A stretch of 64,000 nt of DNA from Gordionus sp. m RMFG-2023 (GCF_954871325.1 NC_088778.1:14287666-14351665); one strand, 5' to 3'. Shown: positions 48,388 to 59,988, counted from the first letter of the stretch. The notes: generated from the letters alone by a model not told the origin. Program-made: numbers and translations.

Positions 48388-49254
48388 TTTAATCATATAA
48401 TTGTATTTTTTATATTGGTATATTATTTATACTATGTTTATTTGGATTTTTTATGAATAGAAATTTATTTGATATTTCGAAATGAATATTGCTAAGCTCA
48501 GTATATTATCAAGGTTTATCTTATAAAAACTTCATATACAAATAGTATTAAACATATTCTTTAAGTCACATTGCTAAAGTAACTTTTAACAACACTATAT
48601 ATTTTATTTTGTATTCTTATCTTTAAAAATTAAATTCGTAAAATTCCTTATAAATCATGTCAAAATTTGGTTCATCTCTTAATGACAAATAACTTTTAAC
48701 TTAAGAATGGATTATCGGTGTGTTCCATCTGTAATTGTAAATTTTTAGGAAGAATAATAATATAAGTAGAACTAAATAAATTTTGCTGAAGATAAAAAAA
48801 GCTTATAAATGAAAATCTCTACATTAGTTTTGTCAAATTAAGTGGTTACCATTAACTAGCTGCACTTTAGCTAAAAAATATTTATAGCTAGTTACAATTA
48901 TAAAATTGTAACTGTAGCTGGCTACATTTTCTAGAAAGTAACTGCCAAAAGTAACTAGTTACTTAATTTATATAAATATAATTAAATAATTAATTTAAAC
49001 TTGTAAAAAATTTGTATATTCTTTTACTATATGATTTTCCTTACAAATCATGTCAAAATTTTGTTATACCATTAATTCATTTAATAATCGAAAAACCTTG
49101 TGCAAAGATAAACAAATAATTTTCTGTACCGATTGTAATAATTCAAAAACTACCCAATTATTCTCTTATATAAGGTAATTCTTATATATAATATTATGTC
49201 AAATACTGTAATTTTTTTTCTTATGACTATATATAACAATTTTTATAAAATAAT
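48388..49254. other. AT-rich spacer with an inverted TAACTAG block
   Basis: At 48840-48965 there are repeated TAACTAGTTAC/GTAGCTGGCTAC words and a small hairpin around TTACAATTATAAAATTGTAA. This resembles the AGTAACGAGTAAC end region of the hAT at 57610-57735 and may be a related eroded end. Nothing else can be supported. Confidence 0.45.
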
Positions 49255-49690
49255 CATATTCTTAAATAAAATTCTTTATAAAATAATTCTCTATAAAATA
49301 ATATTCTTTATAAAATAATTCTCTATAAAATAATTCTATAAAATACATTCATTATAAAATAATTCTCTACAAAATAATTCCTTATAAAATAATTTTATAA
49401 AATACATTCATTATAAAATAATAATCTATAGAATAATTCCCTATAAAATAATTCTATAAAATACATTCATTATAAAATAATTCTCTATAAAATCATTCTC
49501 TGTAAAATCATTCTCTATAAAATCATTCTCTGTAAAATCATTCTCTGTATAATCATTCTCTGTAAAATAATTCTCTATTCTCCATAAACGACATTCTCTA
49601 TTGTTTTCTCTATAAGTGCATTTTCTATTTTTGTTTTCTCTATAAAAGTTTCTCTGTAAAATACATTCTCTGTAATGGTTTCTCTGTAAT
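49255..49690. repeat. 15-bp minisatellite
   Basis: Units of the form ATAGAGAATGATTTT or ACAGAGAATGATTTT (minus strand) repeat head to tail, tightest at 49470-49575. They degenerate on the left to about 49255, with related units on the right to about 49690. The period divisible by three creates a minus-strand frame with repeated T-E-N-D-F pentapeptides. That frame (49441-49824) follows from the repeat and is not taken as a gene. Confidence 0.8.
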
Positions 49691-50421
49691 GACGTGGAAC
49701 CCATTTTTGTCCGGCTGTGTGTTATACAAATATAATATAAATTATTTTTTATTATGAAAAGAAAAAAAACAATTTCTTTTCGCGTTAATACATAGCGAAT
49801 AGCGATACTTTGCAAATTGAACATTCCCAGGAGGTGGCACCGCTTCTTGATATTTTCCGGGATGATCGCGTAATGATGGGTATCTTTTAATACCCATTAA
49901 AAGAATGATCCCCAAAAATATTTTAATCTCCTCCTTTTGGACAATATTTATCTTTTTTTTTCTCTCCTGACCTGAAATTTTATTTGTATTATATTGTAAC
50001 CCTTTATTACACAGTAGGTTGAAATTTGTGCAACATAAAAAAGGACCTTCCGGGGGGCATATTTCACCCGGAATGATTTTTTAAATTTTATTTATTATAC
50101 AGGTGTTATGAATATATCCCATATAAAAAATAATATAATTTATGTTTATTTAAATATTTTCGCGCGCAAAAAGTTTCGTATTTTATCATTTCCATCTTTC
50201 CATATATTCTCTTATATATGGAATGTAAAAAATAATGGTAAGAAACATTTATATATTTAATAAATATCAATAATTTTAAAAATGATCACATTTTTTTGAC
50301 AGTTACAAAAAAAAGTATCCTGTGATTTAATGTCCCGTTGTGCAATAATGTTTATTTTATATTTATTTTTATAAATTTTTATGTTTTTAATAAAATTAGT
50401 AAAATTTAAAAAATTTTTTAG
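49691..50421. other. No supported gene
   Basis: This stretch is AT-rich with short GC words near 49835-49870 and 50045-50080. No paired repeats or coding frame were recognised. Confidence 0.4.
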
Positions 50422-50556
50422 TCTGATATTTGGTCTAGAGAAGACGATTCTTCATTTGAAATTTATTCGGAAGAAGTCGAGGATGACCCTATTGAATTAA
50501 ATTGGAGGGCTATTACAAAACCTATCAAGTTTTACATCAGAATACGGCCATGGTGA
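50422..50556 (+). CDS. Possible orphan terminal exon, unknown product
   Basis: A good acceptor (pyrimidine-poor but ending ATTTTTTAG at 50413-50421) is followed by 44 open codons and TGA. The peptide is acidic then basic: SDIWSREDDSSFEIYSEEV, EDDPIELNWRAI, TKPIKFYIRIRPW. Its codon texture is less AT-monotonous than the surroundings. No family is recognised and no upstream exon can be tied to it. It could be the tail of a host gene or a transposon remnant. Confidence 0.2.
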   Translation, partial: SDIWSREDDSSFEIYSEEVEDDPIELNWRAITKPIKFYIRIRPW

Positions 50557-52101
50557 TTGTATAAGTGGCCTTAATGATAAAGATCCCTATACATTATTTA
50601 CATGTTTTTTAACTGATGAATTAATAATAATGATAACGGAAATATACTAACATTAATAAGATTTTTAAAAAAAATTTCTAAAATATTATATAAAATAAAG
50701 CATTTCTCAATGCTTAAAAAAACCTGTCGATTGTTATTACTACTTGTTTTTTTCCCCAAAAAGTAATCAATGACCCCCCCCCCCCCCAAGAAATGCCGTT
50801 ACTTATTTGGCATTACTTTCATCAGTTACTTTATATTAATGGAGATTAAAGTTTTTATCTTAAAAGAATTAACCTTTTTATAATTTTTTAAACATATTTG
50901 ATTTTCTAGACAAAAAAAAGTATATTGTAGTGCCTCACTTTTTTTAGGACTAGCACAATACCATTCTAAATATTATAATGGGAAAATGTAGGAAAAAAAT
51001 TCGTCCTAAAAGACTGCAGAAAAAAATCTTAAGGAAAAATAACTGGAAAAATATCTGAAAATATTAAAATGAAACGTAAAATACTGCCTTTAACTAAAAG
51101 TGGATAAAATAGTTTTAAGGTATTTGTTAAAAAATTTAAATTGAATATTATTATATCTGATAAGAAAAATGTTTAAAAGATAAGTGGGAAAGACTTAATG
51201 AATGAGGTATATTAGAGAGTTTCTTTTAAAAAATCTTTTGAAAGAATATAGGAAACACTTAAGAACTATTCCAGAATTTTTAAGACCATCGGGGAACAGA
51301 TACGTTCGGTATCTTAGATAGAATGAGTATTATTAATATAACTTAAATTTTTATATTATAATATTTTAAATAATATAGTTTTAATTTTTTTTGACTTAAT
51401 ATAATTAATTTATAATTAAATTAGTATAAATAGATATACAAGCATAATTAAATATAGCTCTAATAAGCAGGGATCTGGAATAGACAACATTTTCATCTTT
51501 AGTTTTTTTTAGACACCATCTTTTTTAAATTTTACGATCCGGGCCTGCAAGTTGATTTTAATCATCATTTTTTAATATTTTTATGAAAAAATATGTGTTG
51601 GAGTCTTAAATGTTTTTAAGTTCAGATTTGTTACGAGGAAAAATTCCTTGAACGTTAGAACCTTGCAACCTTTAAAAAATAATTATTATGAGGTAAAGTT
51701 TTTAAAAGATAATGCTGCTTTATTTAATTTTCTTTTTAACAATAGAGATTTTTTTCAAAAATTTTTTATTTTGAAGATTTTTTTCCCCCATTCTTTTTTT
51801 TTCCTTGCGAATTTTTTTCTAGTTTTTTATTTCGAATTTTTTTATCCATCAGTTTTTTTTTCTTATGATTTTTATTCGCAGTTTTTTTTCCTTAGTTATT
51901 TTGAGTTGAGTTTCTCTTTCCCACAATCTATTTTTTGGGATTCGGTAAACAATTTTTTAAATAACTAATATCGTTTATCAATGGCACCTTTACTTCTTTT
52001 TAATTTATTTAGGTACTAAAAAACGTTTTGCTAAATATAAAATATTTTAAGCATGCTTTCCACCTCTATACGACTCAATTGCTGTGATTAACTACCTACA
52101 T
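50557..52101. other. No supported gene; possible MULE-like end words
   Basis: Near 50980-51065, GGAAAAAAATTCGTCC and AAGGAAAAATAACTGG resemble the ends of the 19565 element. From 51740 to 51900 there are long T runs with ATTTTTTT-CC words. I could not pair them or find a TSD. The 106-codon frame 51648-51968 is almost all Phe, Leu and Ser codons from these T runs. Confidence 0.35.
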
Positions 52102-52496
52102 TAGTGATCTGCATCGGGTCTAATTTTTCAAGCCCGGCCCGAAATTTTTTTTAAAAAAGTTTTGCCGGCCCGGCCTGAACCCGAAGCTTTATAAAAAGTT
52201 TTACCGGCCCGGCCCGGCTCGAACCCGAAATTTATTTTAAAAAAATTTACCGGCCCGGCCAGGCCCGAATTTATTTAAATATAGAAATTAATTTTTATAA
52301 TTACTTAAAATAAAAGACATATGTTATATAGCGTTTAGTTTCAATAAATTAAATCAAATTTTTTTATTTTACAAAAATTGATAAATTAAGATATATTTAA
52401 TAAAATTTCCAAGGTCCGACCCGACCCGGCCCGAAATTTTTTTAAAAATATTAGGCCCGGCCCGAACCCGATTATTTTTAATAGAGCATATCTCCA
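52102..52496. mobile_element. hAT-type MITE with GGGCC ends, 395 bp
   Basis: The left end is TAGTGATCTGCATCGGG. The right end, read inward, is TGGAGATATGC and matches it at 8 of 11. ACCTACAT (52094-52101) and ACCTGCAT (52497-52504) give a 7 of 8 TSD. CCGGCCCGGCCC blocks alternate with A/T runs inside both ends. It is the same family as 23092-25003. Non-coding. Confidence 0.82.
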
Positions 52497-52872
52497 ACCT
52501 GCATATCTAACTGACTTAAGTTTCTAAATGCCAACCATGATATAAATAATATTTTTTTAAAAAATCATTATAATTTTTTTTAAAATTAAATTGGTAAATT
52601 AATGATGAAAAATTAGGGCATTTATTGATCGATATATAAATTTAAAAAATTATTTTATTTCTATTTATTGTTTTTTAATCGAAATTATTTTAATTGAGTC
52701 CTTATTGATAGAATAATTAAGTTTATCAATTTGGATTGGTAAACGATCAGGGCTGACCAAAGTGACTATTAATTCGATTATAGCAACCTTTATAATCAGC
52801 TGCTTCCGATTTATTGGCAAGGTTTGTTTAAACGGGGGCATCAAAGGATTGCTAAACGGATGTAATCCTACC

Positions 52873-53540
52873 GGTAAGCGGAAAATAATTCCCCTGAAAA
52901 TAATCCTAGAAAATAATTCCCCTGAAAATAATCCTAGAAAATAATTACCCGGAAAATAATTTTTGAAAAAATTTCCCCATTTTTTAGATTTTAAATTAAA
53001 TGAGGAAAATAAATCCCCGGAAAAAAAAACCGGAAAAAAATTTCCTTTTTAAATTATCAAAAATAACTCCGTCGCTAAAATAACAAAATATTTCTAAAAA
53101 TTTATACAGTATTTTTTGAACGTTGAGTTAATCTCGACGTTTGAGGATTTTTTTGAGCATTATTTCTTCTTTAATTCTAAGCGATATAGGGTAATGAAAT
53201 AAGAGAATTGATAAATCCGTTGGTAGCTTTGATACTTTATAATTTAGTAGATAGCATAAAAAGTATAGATTTGTGGCATATTGAAAAGAAAACATGATAG
53301 GTTTTTATAGAAATAGATGAAAATTATGGAAAAGGTTTTACAATTTAAAATTGAAAAAAAGTGAAAACATTGTTTCACATATCATTTTAATAAAATAAAA
53401 ATAGAATTTCTTTTCTGTAAATTTTAAAAAAAACTCATAAGCAAAATGATAATTATAAGATTTGAAATATATAATACTCAGTGCTGATAATCACCTCTGA
53501 AATAGATTTTTTTTGATTAAAATGATCAGCATTGTATCTC
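52873..53540. mobile_element. MULE-like element, inverted partial copy of the 19565 family
   Basis: The segment starts GGTAAGCGGAAAATAATTCC and runs in inverted orientation along about 670 bp corresponding to 20567-21236. Shared words include CAAAAATAACTCCGTCGCTA (near homologous), GATAAATCCGTTGGTAGCTT and TAATTTAGTAGATAGCATAA. Homology stops at about 53540, where a small hAT-like insertion begins. The other end was not found. Confidence 0.78.
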
Positions 53541-53544
53541 ACAC

Positions 53545-53700
53545 TAGTTTTGATTTTGGCTATAGAAGGTCCAAAGGTTTGGACATATATTTAACAAATC
53601 TTGAAGTTTAGGCAATATTTTTATGGCTAAAATATTGAGTTAGCCGTTTTTAAAAACTACTTTTGGTGTACTGATCTTCTACCTCTACGATTTCAGCTAA
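53545..53700. mobile_element. Eroded copy of the TAGTGTTGTTAAA MITE family
   Basis: From TAGTTTTGATTTTGGC to about 53690 this segment resembles the MITE at 59345-59555. The clearest shared block is GGCTAAAATATTGAGTTAGC followed by CGTTTT, plus TAGAAGG...GACATATATT. The right border and TSD are unclear. Confidence 0.55.
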
Positions 53701-54360
53701 TTATATTTTCTCATTAAAGCAAGTCTGTCCCGACATAATTAATTTGCTTTTTTCATTACTTGGATTAAGCATTAATTTCTTACAGTCCAGCTCCAACTGA
53801 TACCTATTTTTATTTTAACAATTTGTGACTAGCTTAATGCGCCACCTGATTTAACTTAAAATGTTAAAATATAATATAATTGAAACCATTTTTTTTTTTA
53901 AAAATATGACATTTGAAAAACTCTTTATATTAGTAGTATATTAGGAAGGACTTATATATATATATATATTATATTTATAAGTACATTATGATTAAGCTTA
54001 TAAAGTTCACCGATACATTTATATGCACTTTAAAAAATGCTAGTAAAGTTATAATTGTTTAACAATTATATTATAGCAAAGCCATTTTTTTTATATAGCA
54101 ATAAATAAGAGATCAAAGTGTTTAAATGTAACACATAATTAAAAAAAGTATAATTTATACACATATCTATGATAACAAATTTAAACACTTCCCCCTCTTT
54201 CCCAAATAGCATTTACCGAGGGTGATAAAATATTAAAATCCGATTTACCCAGAATGGTATTCCAGGATGTGTAGAGAACCTATTAGAAGTCTGCAATGAT
54301 TTTAGCTAACAAGCCCGCCCTTTCGTTGTTTTAAATTTTTTTAACCTAACCACTCGCTCA
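53701..54360. other. AT-rich spacer with a partial GCCCGCCC relic
   Basis: At 54290-54385, CTGCAATGATTTTAG, AAGCCCGCCC and ACCACTCGCTCATTG resemble the ends seen at 43640 and 60430. The rest is AT-rich and non-coding. Confidence 0.4.
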
Positions 54361-55087
54361 TTGTTTTGTCTTATTCATCCAGATAACTACAAGTCATTCA
54401 TGAATGAATATTGTATGGTTAGTGTTAATTTAGAAATTTATGATTTTATAGGTTATGGAACCGATTGATACGGCTCCTTCAATTTTAGAGAGCTTAGAAA
54501 AGATGCATTTGGGACATCTTACTTCCACGATAATTATTATAATATTAAAACTTAAAAAAATGGCTTTAAATAATTTCAAGTTTTTTAAGCCGCTTATTAA
54601 TTCAATCCTGGTAGACATAGATAAAAGGTGTACAGTTCAAATATTGCATACAATTTATATTTTGATTATCTTTTATTTTCATTAGATTCAAACACATCTT
54701 TAAAGATCAATATATACTATCCGCAATAATTCACCCGCTGTTTAAAATGGATTGGCCCTGGATAAAATTAGAGATCAGGAAGAATGCTAGAACTTATTTC
54801 CAGTTTGAGAAAAGATCTTGATAAAGAAAGAGCAGACTTAATTCCTTTATCCAACACACATGCCAGAATTTTTTCTGATAAAGATTTTAAAAAAATTTTG
54901 ATGAGGAAATGAATTAAGATCTTTGTGAAGATGATCTATTAAGCTTTTTTCAAAATAAAAATAATTCTTTCAATATTTTTAATAAATTCCATGAATTAAA
55001 ATTTTTATTTATTAGATATAATACAACTCTCCCATGCTCTACGCCAATTGAACGTGTGTTTAGCACGGCGAAAGCTGTGTTGATAAG

Positions 55088-57445
55088 CAGTGACCCCTAC
55101 AACGGGGAGGGGGTCCGAAGCAACTGCTTCTATAAATTTCTATGGGGGTACTTTTTTTTTTTTTAATTTTTTATTTTTTTTTTAAAAATTTTTATGGTCG
55201 ATGTTTAGCAAATTAGTTTGTTATCCGATATTTCTTATCATAAAATTATTTTTCCACTTTCAAGATTTGGCGCAAAATTAAAATTTTATCAAAGGGAATA
55301 GTAAAAATTTAAATATTTAATCTTATATATAATCATTTATAATTTCTAGATCATTGTCAAAATATGCCCAAAAATATTAACCAAAAAAAATATAAATGCT
55401 TGATTAAAAATTAAGATGGCAATATGATGAGCCTTATTAAACTTATTGCAGATTCTAGCCTGTTCTTAAAATGTATATACAAGATAATGAAGAAAGAAGA
55501 AGTGAGAAAAAAATTAAGGGATTAAAATCTAAATTATATTCAAATCTGTTATCATATAATAACATAAATATTCTTATTGAAACCATGAAAAATATGGTTA
55601 TAAAAAAAATTCAAAAGGAGATTGAATTCAACAGGTGCTATTCAATTATAGTTGATGGCACATATGATGTATCGAAATCAGAAGCAATAGCTTTGATAGT
55701 GAGATATGTTGAAAATAGCGAGACACCTAAGCCCGTTGAAAGGCTGATTAGACATTTATTGTACGGGAAATACAACGGGCCTCGATATTAAAAAGAATAT
55801 AATATCCAAGCTTGGCTCCATGAATCTACCCCTCGAATTTCTAGTGGGGCAAAGCTATGATGGCACCTCAAACATGAGTGGAAGAATTAATGGAGTGCAG
55901 GCTTTGATTAGAGCGGAGGCGCCAAAGGCAGCTTTTATTTGGTGCTATTGTCATCAATTAAATTTAATAGTTGTTCAATTATGCCAATCAGTAAAAGAGC
56001 TGCGAAATGTCTTGGGAATATTAGACGAAATTTACGTATATTTTAATGGTGTTAAAAGATATGAAGTGCTCAAAACATGTCAGAGTGATTTACTGACAAA
56101 ATCACATAGATTTTTACGCATCAAGAATACCACTCGGTAATATTATCTTAATTGTTTTGATATATAATGTTTATTTTATATTTATAGAAGCTGGCTAACA
56201 TCATATAAGGCGATTGTAAATTTTTTCCAACTTTATGATGCTTTGAGGGCAGCTTTGGCAAATTTAAAGGATTCTGAAGATCCTGCCACTTCCACTATGG
56301 CTAGTGCTATAGTCTATAGAATAGAAAAATTTTATTTTATTTTATCACTATGTGTTTTGGATAAAATATTGTTGATAACAAGCTTGGCTTGTACAAAATT
56401 GCAAACCATTTCGAAGGATATAGGGTTTGCAATAAATCAAATTCAATTGGCAAAAGATTGCCTGATTAATATGAGAAGTATAATTTAAATTATTATCTTT
56501 TATTATTTTTTAATCCTAAAATTGATAATAACACTGAATTTTTGGATGTCTTTTCAAAGGCCCAAGATTTTATAAAGAAGAGAAATTTACCTTTTGATTT
56601 TGAAAGTTCAAGACTTCAAACATTACAATCCAAAAAGGAGAGGTATATATATACTTTCATCATTAAATATAATATTTTATTTTAGCTTTAAAATCAGTGT
56701 GTTTTATGCTGCACTTGATATGCAGTTTAGTGAAAGATTTAACGATGAATCGATAAAATTTTTGAGTCAAACATCATTTTTTACCCCAAAGGGAATGGCG
56801 GAAAAGGCAATTGTTAAAGATGATATCAAGGATATCTAGAATTTTATCAATTAAATACAAATCAAGTTTTTGAGGAAATGTTGATGTTTAGAAATATTTA
56901 TAAAATGGCTAAAACGGGGGACGTAATTTTTACTCTTGACCTAGAGGTTAAAGAAGATTTGTCAGATTCTGAGAATTGTAAATTTATTTAATTAAGATAT
57001 TTTTACTAATACATTATTTAGCTTCTTCTGATGATGATAATAATTCTGAGATGAATGATTCAGACTGGAGAAACTATTCATTTATTTTACCTTATCGTCT
57101 GCTTATAAATTTTTCTGCTTTCCCAGACTTCGTAGTGTCATGAAAGATCCATTTCTTAATAATTTAACCATTTTATCAATGGAAAATAATTTATTTAAAC
57201 AATTAAATATTGATGAAATTATAAATTCTTTTGCTTTCTCTTCCCCTAATTTATCTAAATTATTAATTTAAAAATAATATTTTTAAAGCATATATTTTTA
57301 CATTATATTTATATTATAATAAATATTGATGCAATAAAAATTATTTTTGAAATTTATTGGTGTCAAAAAATAATTTACAATGGGGGGGGGGGGTATTTTA
57401 GGGAGGTATTCTGCTTCTATCCCTCAAAAAGTGTAGGGGTCACTG
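55088..57445 (+). mobile_element. hAT element of the ZMYM1 type nested in an older hAT
   Basis: The ends are CAGTGACCCCTAC and, read inward, CAGTGACCCCTACAC. TTGATAAG is duplicated exactly at 55080-55087 and 57446-57453. Removing the element rejoins the host hAT at its AVLI/SxK motif. Poly-T (55150-55175) and poly-G (57381-57391) lie just inside the ends. The interior encodes a nearly complete transposase. The perfect TSD and readable coding region mean a younger insertion than its host. Confidence 0.9.
55471..57271 (+). pseudogene. ZMYM1-type hAT transposase, several exons, lightly decayed
   Basis: The first piece has CYSIIVDGTYDVSKSEAIAL, where IVDxTxD is the first catalytic block. The next (from 55820) has PLEFLVGQSYDGTSNMSG and FIWCYCHQLNLIVVQLC, the second catalytic Asp and the C-x-x-H block. 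A GT/AG intron (about 56139-56187) gives NTTRSWLTSYKAI. A second intron (about 56643-56686) joins LQSKKE to SFKISVFYAALDMQF. The last piece reads LRSVMKDPFLNNLTILSMEN and ends NLSKLLI. A frame change after RHLLYGKYN, another after DDIKDI, and one in the last part disrupt it. The DGTYD version of the usual DETTD is notable. It is probably inactive. Confidence 0.82.
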
Positions 57446-57743
57446 TTGATAAGCACTCTTGTTTTTCTGATCAAAATTTTGAAAATCAATTGTTGCTAAA
57501 AATAAATAAAAAATTGTTACAAAAAGATTTATCTTATATATAATATATTCTTTTTGTATAGTTTTAATTTATATTATATATATTGTAGCAAAAATATATT
57601 TAATTTTTTAAGTAACGAGTAACCCGTTACCTTTTTGAATAGTCAGTAACGCGAAAGGTAACGAGTAACGGTAACGCGTTCCCTTTTTTCAGACGAAACG
57701 AGAACGGTAACGCGTTTCCTTTTAGTAGTAACGTTTAAGTTTT

Positions 57744-58163
57744 GTGAGTTATGAAAATTTTTGTAATAAACACCTTTGTAAATAGTTAACATATTTAAAC
57801 TTCAAATAGAACCATATATTTCGCGGTTCATAATTTGAACTAATCGATCTTCCATCTTATAATATTACTAATCCAGATAGAGGAAATACTATAATTAATT
57901 AAGAAAATAATTATAAATAAAATATATGAAAATGTAATTTCATTTATGTTAATGTATTATATTATAAATTAATTAAATCATATTTTTATTTTTGAGTTTT
58001 ATTTACTTCATATTTATTTTTGTGATTTTTTCCCTCTTTCGATATTATTTCCTATTTAGTTTATTTACAATTATCATTATTTTATTTTTTTTTAAGTTAT
58101 TGGGAAAATTCAATATTTTTTAATTTTAATAATACTTTTTTAAGTGATTTTGTGCTTAAGGAA
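57744..58163. other. AT-rich spacer
   Basis: No supported gene or paired repeat is present. Confidence 0.4.
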
Positions 58164-58520
58164 CAGAGACCTTCATGGGCCGGGTATAGGCCTAATATTA
58201 TATTTTCTAGAGGACCTGGGCCGGGCCTGAATTTTTTTAATGGACTTGGGCTGGGCTTGAAAATGATTAAATTTAGATTATTTAAAACAGTTGCTAATTT
58301 AAAGAAATATTGCCTTTTTTCTTCTAATAATAAATTTCAGTATTATAAACAAAATGATTGCCTAAATATATTTAAATATTAAAAAAAAATTTTTGGATAT
58401 GGGCTTGGCCCGGTTTGGGAAATTGTTTTGAAACTTATCATGGGCTTGGGCCGGACTGGGAATTTTTTTTAACATTAGATATGCGCTAGGCTTGTGCCTA
58501 AAAAATTTTTTTTACTACGC
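58164..58520. mobile_element. MITE relative of the 62377 element
   Basis: It begins CAGAGACCTTCATGGGCCGGG, the same end as at 62377. Internal words AAATTTAGATTATTTAAAAC and AGTTGCTAA are an inverted match to 62460-62495. GGGCTTGGGCCGG blocks continue to about 58495. The right end is not clean, so the copy is truncated or eroded. Confidence 0.68.
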
Positions 58521-59344
58521 TATAAATTTTTAAATATGTAATATAGGTAATTTTTTTACCGTTGTGCAACTGCACAATTTTGTATCCTCTGCATGCCCCC
58601 ATGATGGATGACCAAAGAATCACAGAAAAAAGTCTAAAGATTTAATATTAAATTTTTTTAAACACCATAATTTGACACCCATTAAACTTTGAATGATTTT
58701 AAAAAAAAATAAGATTAAGATTATAATATATTTGCAGATTATTTTCATATAAGTGTTTTTTAAAATGTATAACCAATGGGAAGGTTTAATTTAGCTAAAA
58801 ATGTGTTTAAGTATAAACGAGGATGCCTCACTCAAGAAAACTTTGTGAATATTCTATTATTAAAAGCAAAATTAGCAAAAATATTTTATATATTTTACAT
58901 AAATAAAATATCAAACTAAAATATTTTGTTCACTTTACCAATAGTTTTCAGCTTTCGACATATCTGAATACATTTTTTTAAGTGTACATCTATATACTTA
59001 CATACCTTTTTAGTTCTGTATATCACACATCTGAAAAGTATATTTTAACAATTCTGATCTATATTCCACCAATCATATAACATAATTAAAGTAAAAACGC
59101 TCATTCTATAAAAACGGAAATCTACAAGTTTCCCAAAAACATGAATTATATTTTTTTTAAATATTAATTTGAATTTTTTGTTTTAAAATTCCTTGGGTTC
59201 TGATGTAAGGGATCTTATTTTTTCGCCTATATTTTTTAAAAATTAAAATTTCCGCTTGACACATGTCTAAGGGAAGAAATAACGATTGGTAAAAAAAAAC
59301 AATTTGTTAATTTCGATTTTATTTTTTTTCGCGGCTATATCAAC
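58521..59344. other. AT-rich spacer
   Basis: No supported gene or paired repeat is present. Confidence 0.4.
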
Positions 59345-59555
59345 TAGTGTTGTTAAATGGCTCGTTTTGAGCCGATTTTTAAAAACAACTCAATATTTTA
59401 TTCAGAAAAATATTACGCAGGACTGAAGATTTTGTTCTTAGAAGGAACAAGTGTCTAGACATATATTATCGGTATCTCAAGGCTTATTTTTCTGGCTAAA
59501 ATATTGAGTTAGCCGTTTTAAATATCGGCTCAAACCGATCCGTTTAACAACACTA
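59345..59555. mobile_element. hAT-type MITE, 211 bp, perfect 8-bp TSD
   Basis: The left end is TAGTGTTGTTAAATGGCTCG and the inward-read right end is TAGTGTTGTTAAACGGATCG, continuing with GTTTGAGCCGAT words. ATATCAAC is duplicated exactly at 59337-59344 and 59556-59563. The TGTTGTTAA end is typical of the hAT superfamily and close to that of the 4464-8677 transposon. Non-coding, so mobilised in trans if at all. Confidence 0.9.
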
Positions 59556-59988
59556 ATATCAACCTGATTAGAATTTACAGTTTTTTGGAAACGAAGAGAA
59601 GCATGTGAAGTTTCAAATTAAGACCTAAAAACCAAGGTACAGAAGTTAAAGGCCTTAGGCTCATCTGATGGTAAATTTGCAGGCTCAAGAATGTTTGGTA
59701 TTCGAGCCCTTATAAGAGAACGGCTAATAACTGAATTATTCACTGCATACCTTTCATGTCTGCCTTGACTATATATACAATTATTAAGAATAAAAAAATA
59801 GTGGAATAGGTAAAAACCTAAACCACACTTAATTTTAATAAACCAGCAAATCCCGCTCTATCAGCACAAAATTGCGCTCTTCTATGCAACATCTAAATGT
59901 AACAAATTATATTAAAATGGGTTTTAATGAACTATTTGTCATTTAAAACGTTTCTGAAGGTGTAAGTTTAAATATCTTAACTCATCAG

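Larger units (their letters stand above)
54380..57543 (+). pseudogene. hAT transposase C-terminal half, split by a second hAT
   Basis: Exon pieces are recognisable. The first is LIHPDNYKSFMNEYCM (to about 54418), then an intron of about 35 bp. VMEPIDTAPSILESLE continues to VDIDKR (54455-54627), followed by an intron ending TTCATTAG. The next piece reads RFKHIFKDQYILSAIIHPLF and KMDWPW. Stops and a shift follow. LFIRYNTTLPCSTPIERVFS and TAKAVLI come last, with the insertion at 55088. After the insertion, FSDQNFENQLLLKINKKLL and QKDLSYI end at 57543. Both intron positions match those of the 4704-8303 transposase. The 5' half was not found. The 3' region with AGTAACGAGTAAC words (57610-57735) is probably the element end. 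Confidence 0.8.

Noticed and set aside
49441-49824. 127-codon minus-strand protein
   Set aside because: Half of it is the 15-bp minisatellite, and the remainder has no motif.
51648-51968. 106-codon Phe-rich membrane-like frame
   Set aside because: It is generated by T runs, with no conserved pattern or gene context.
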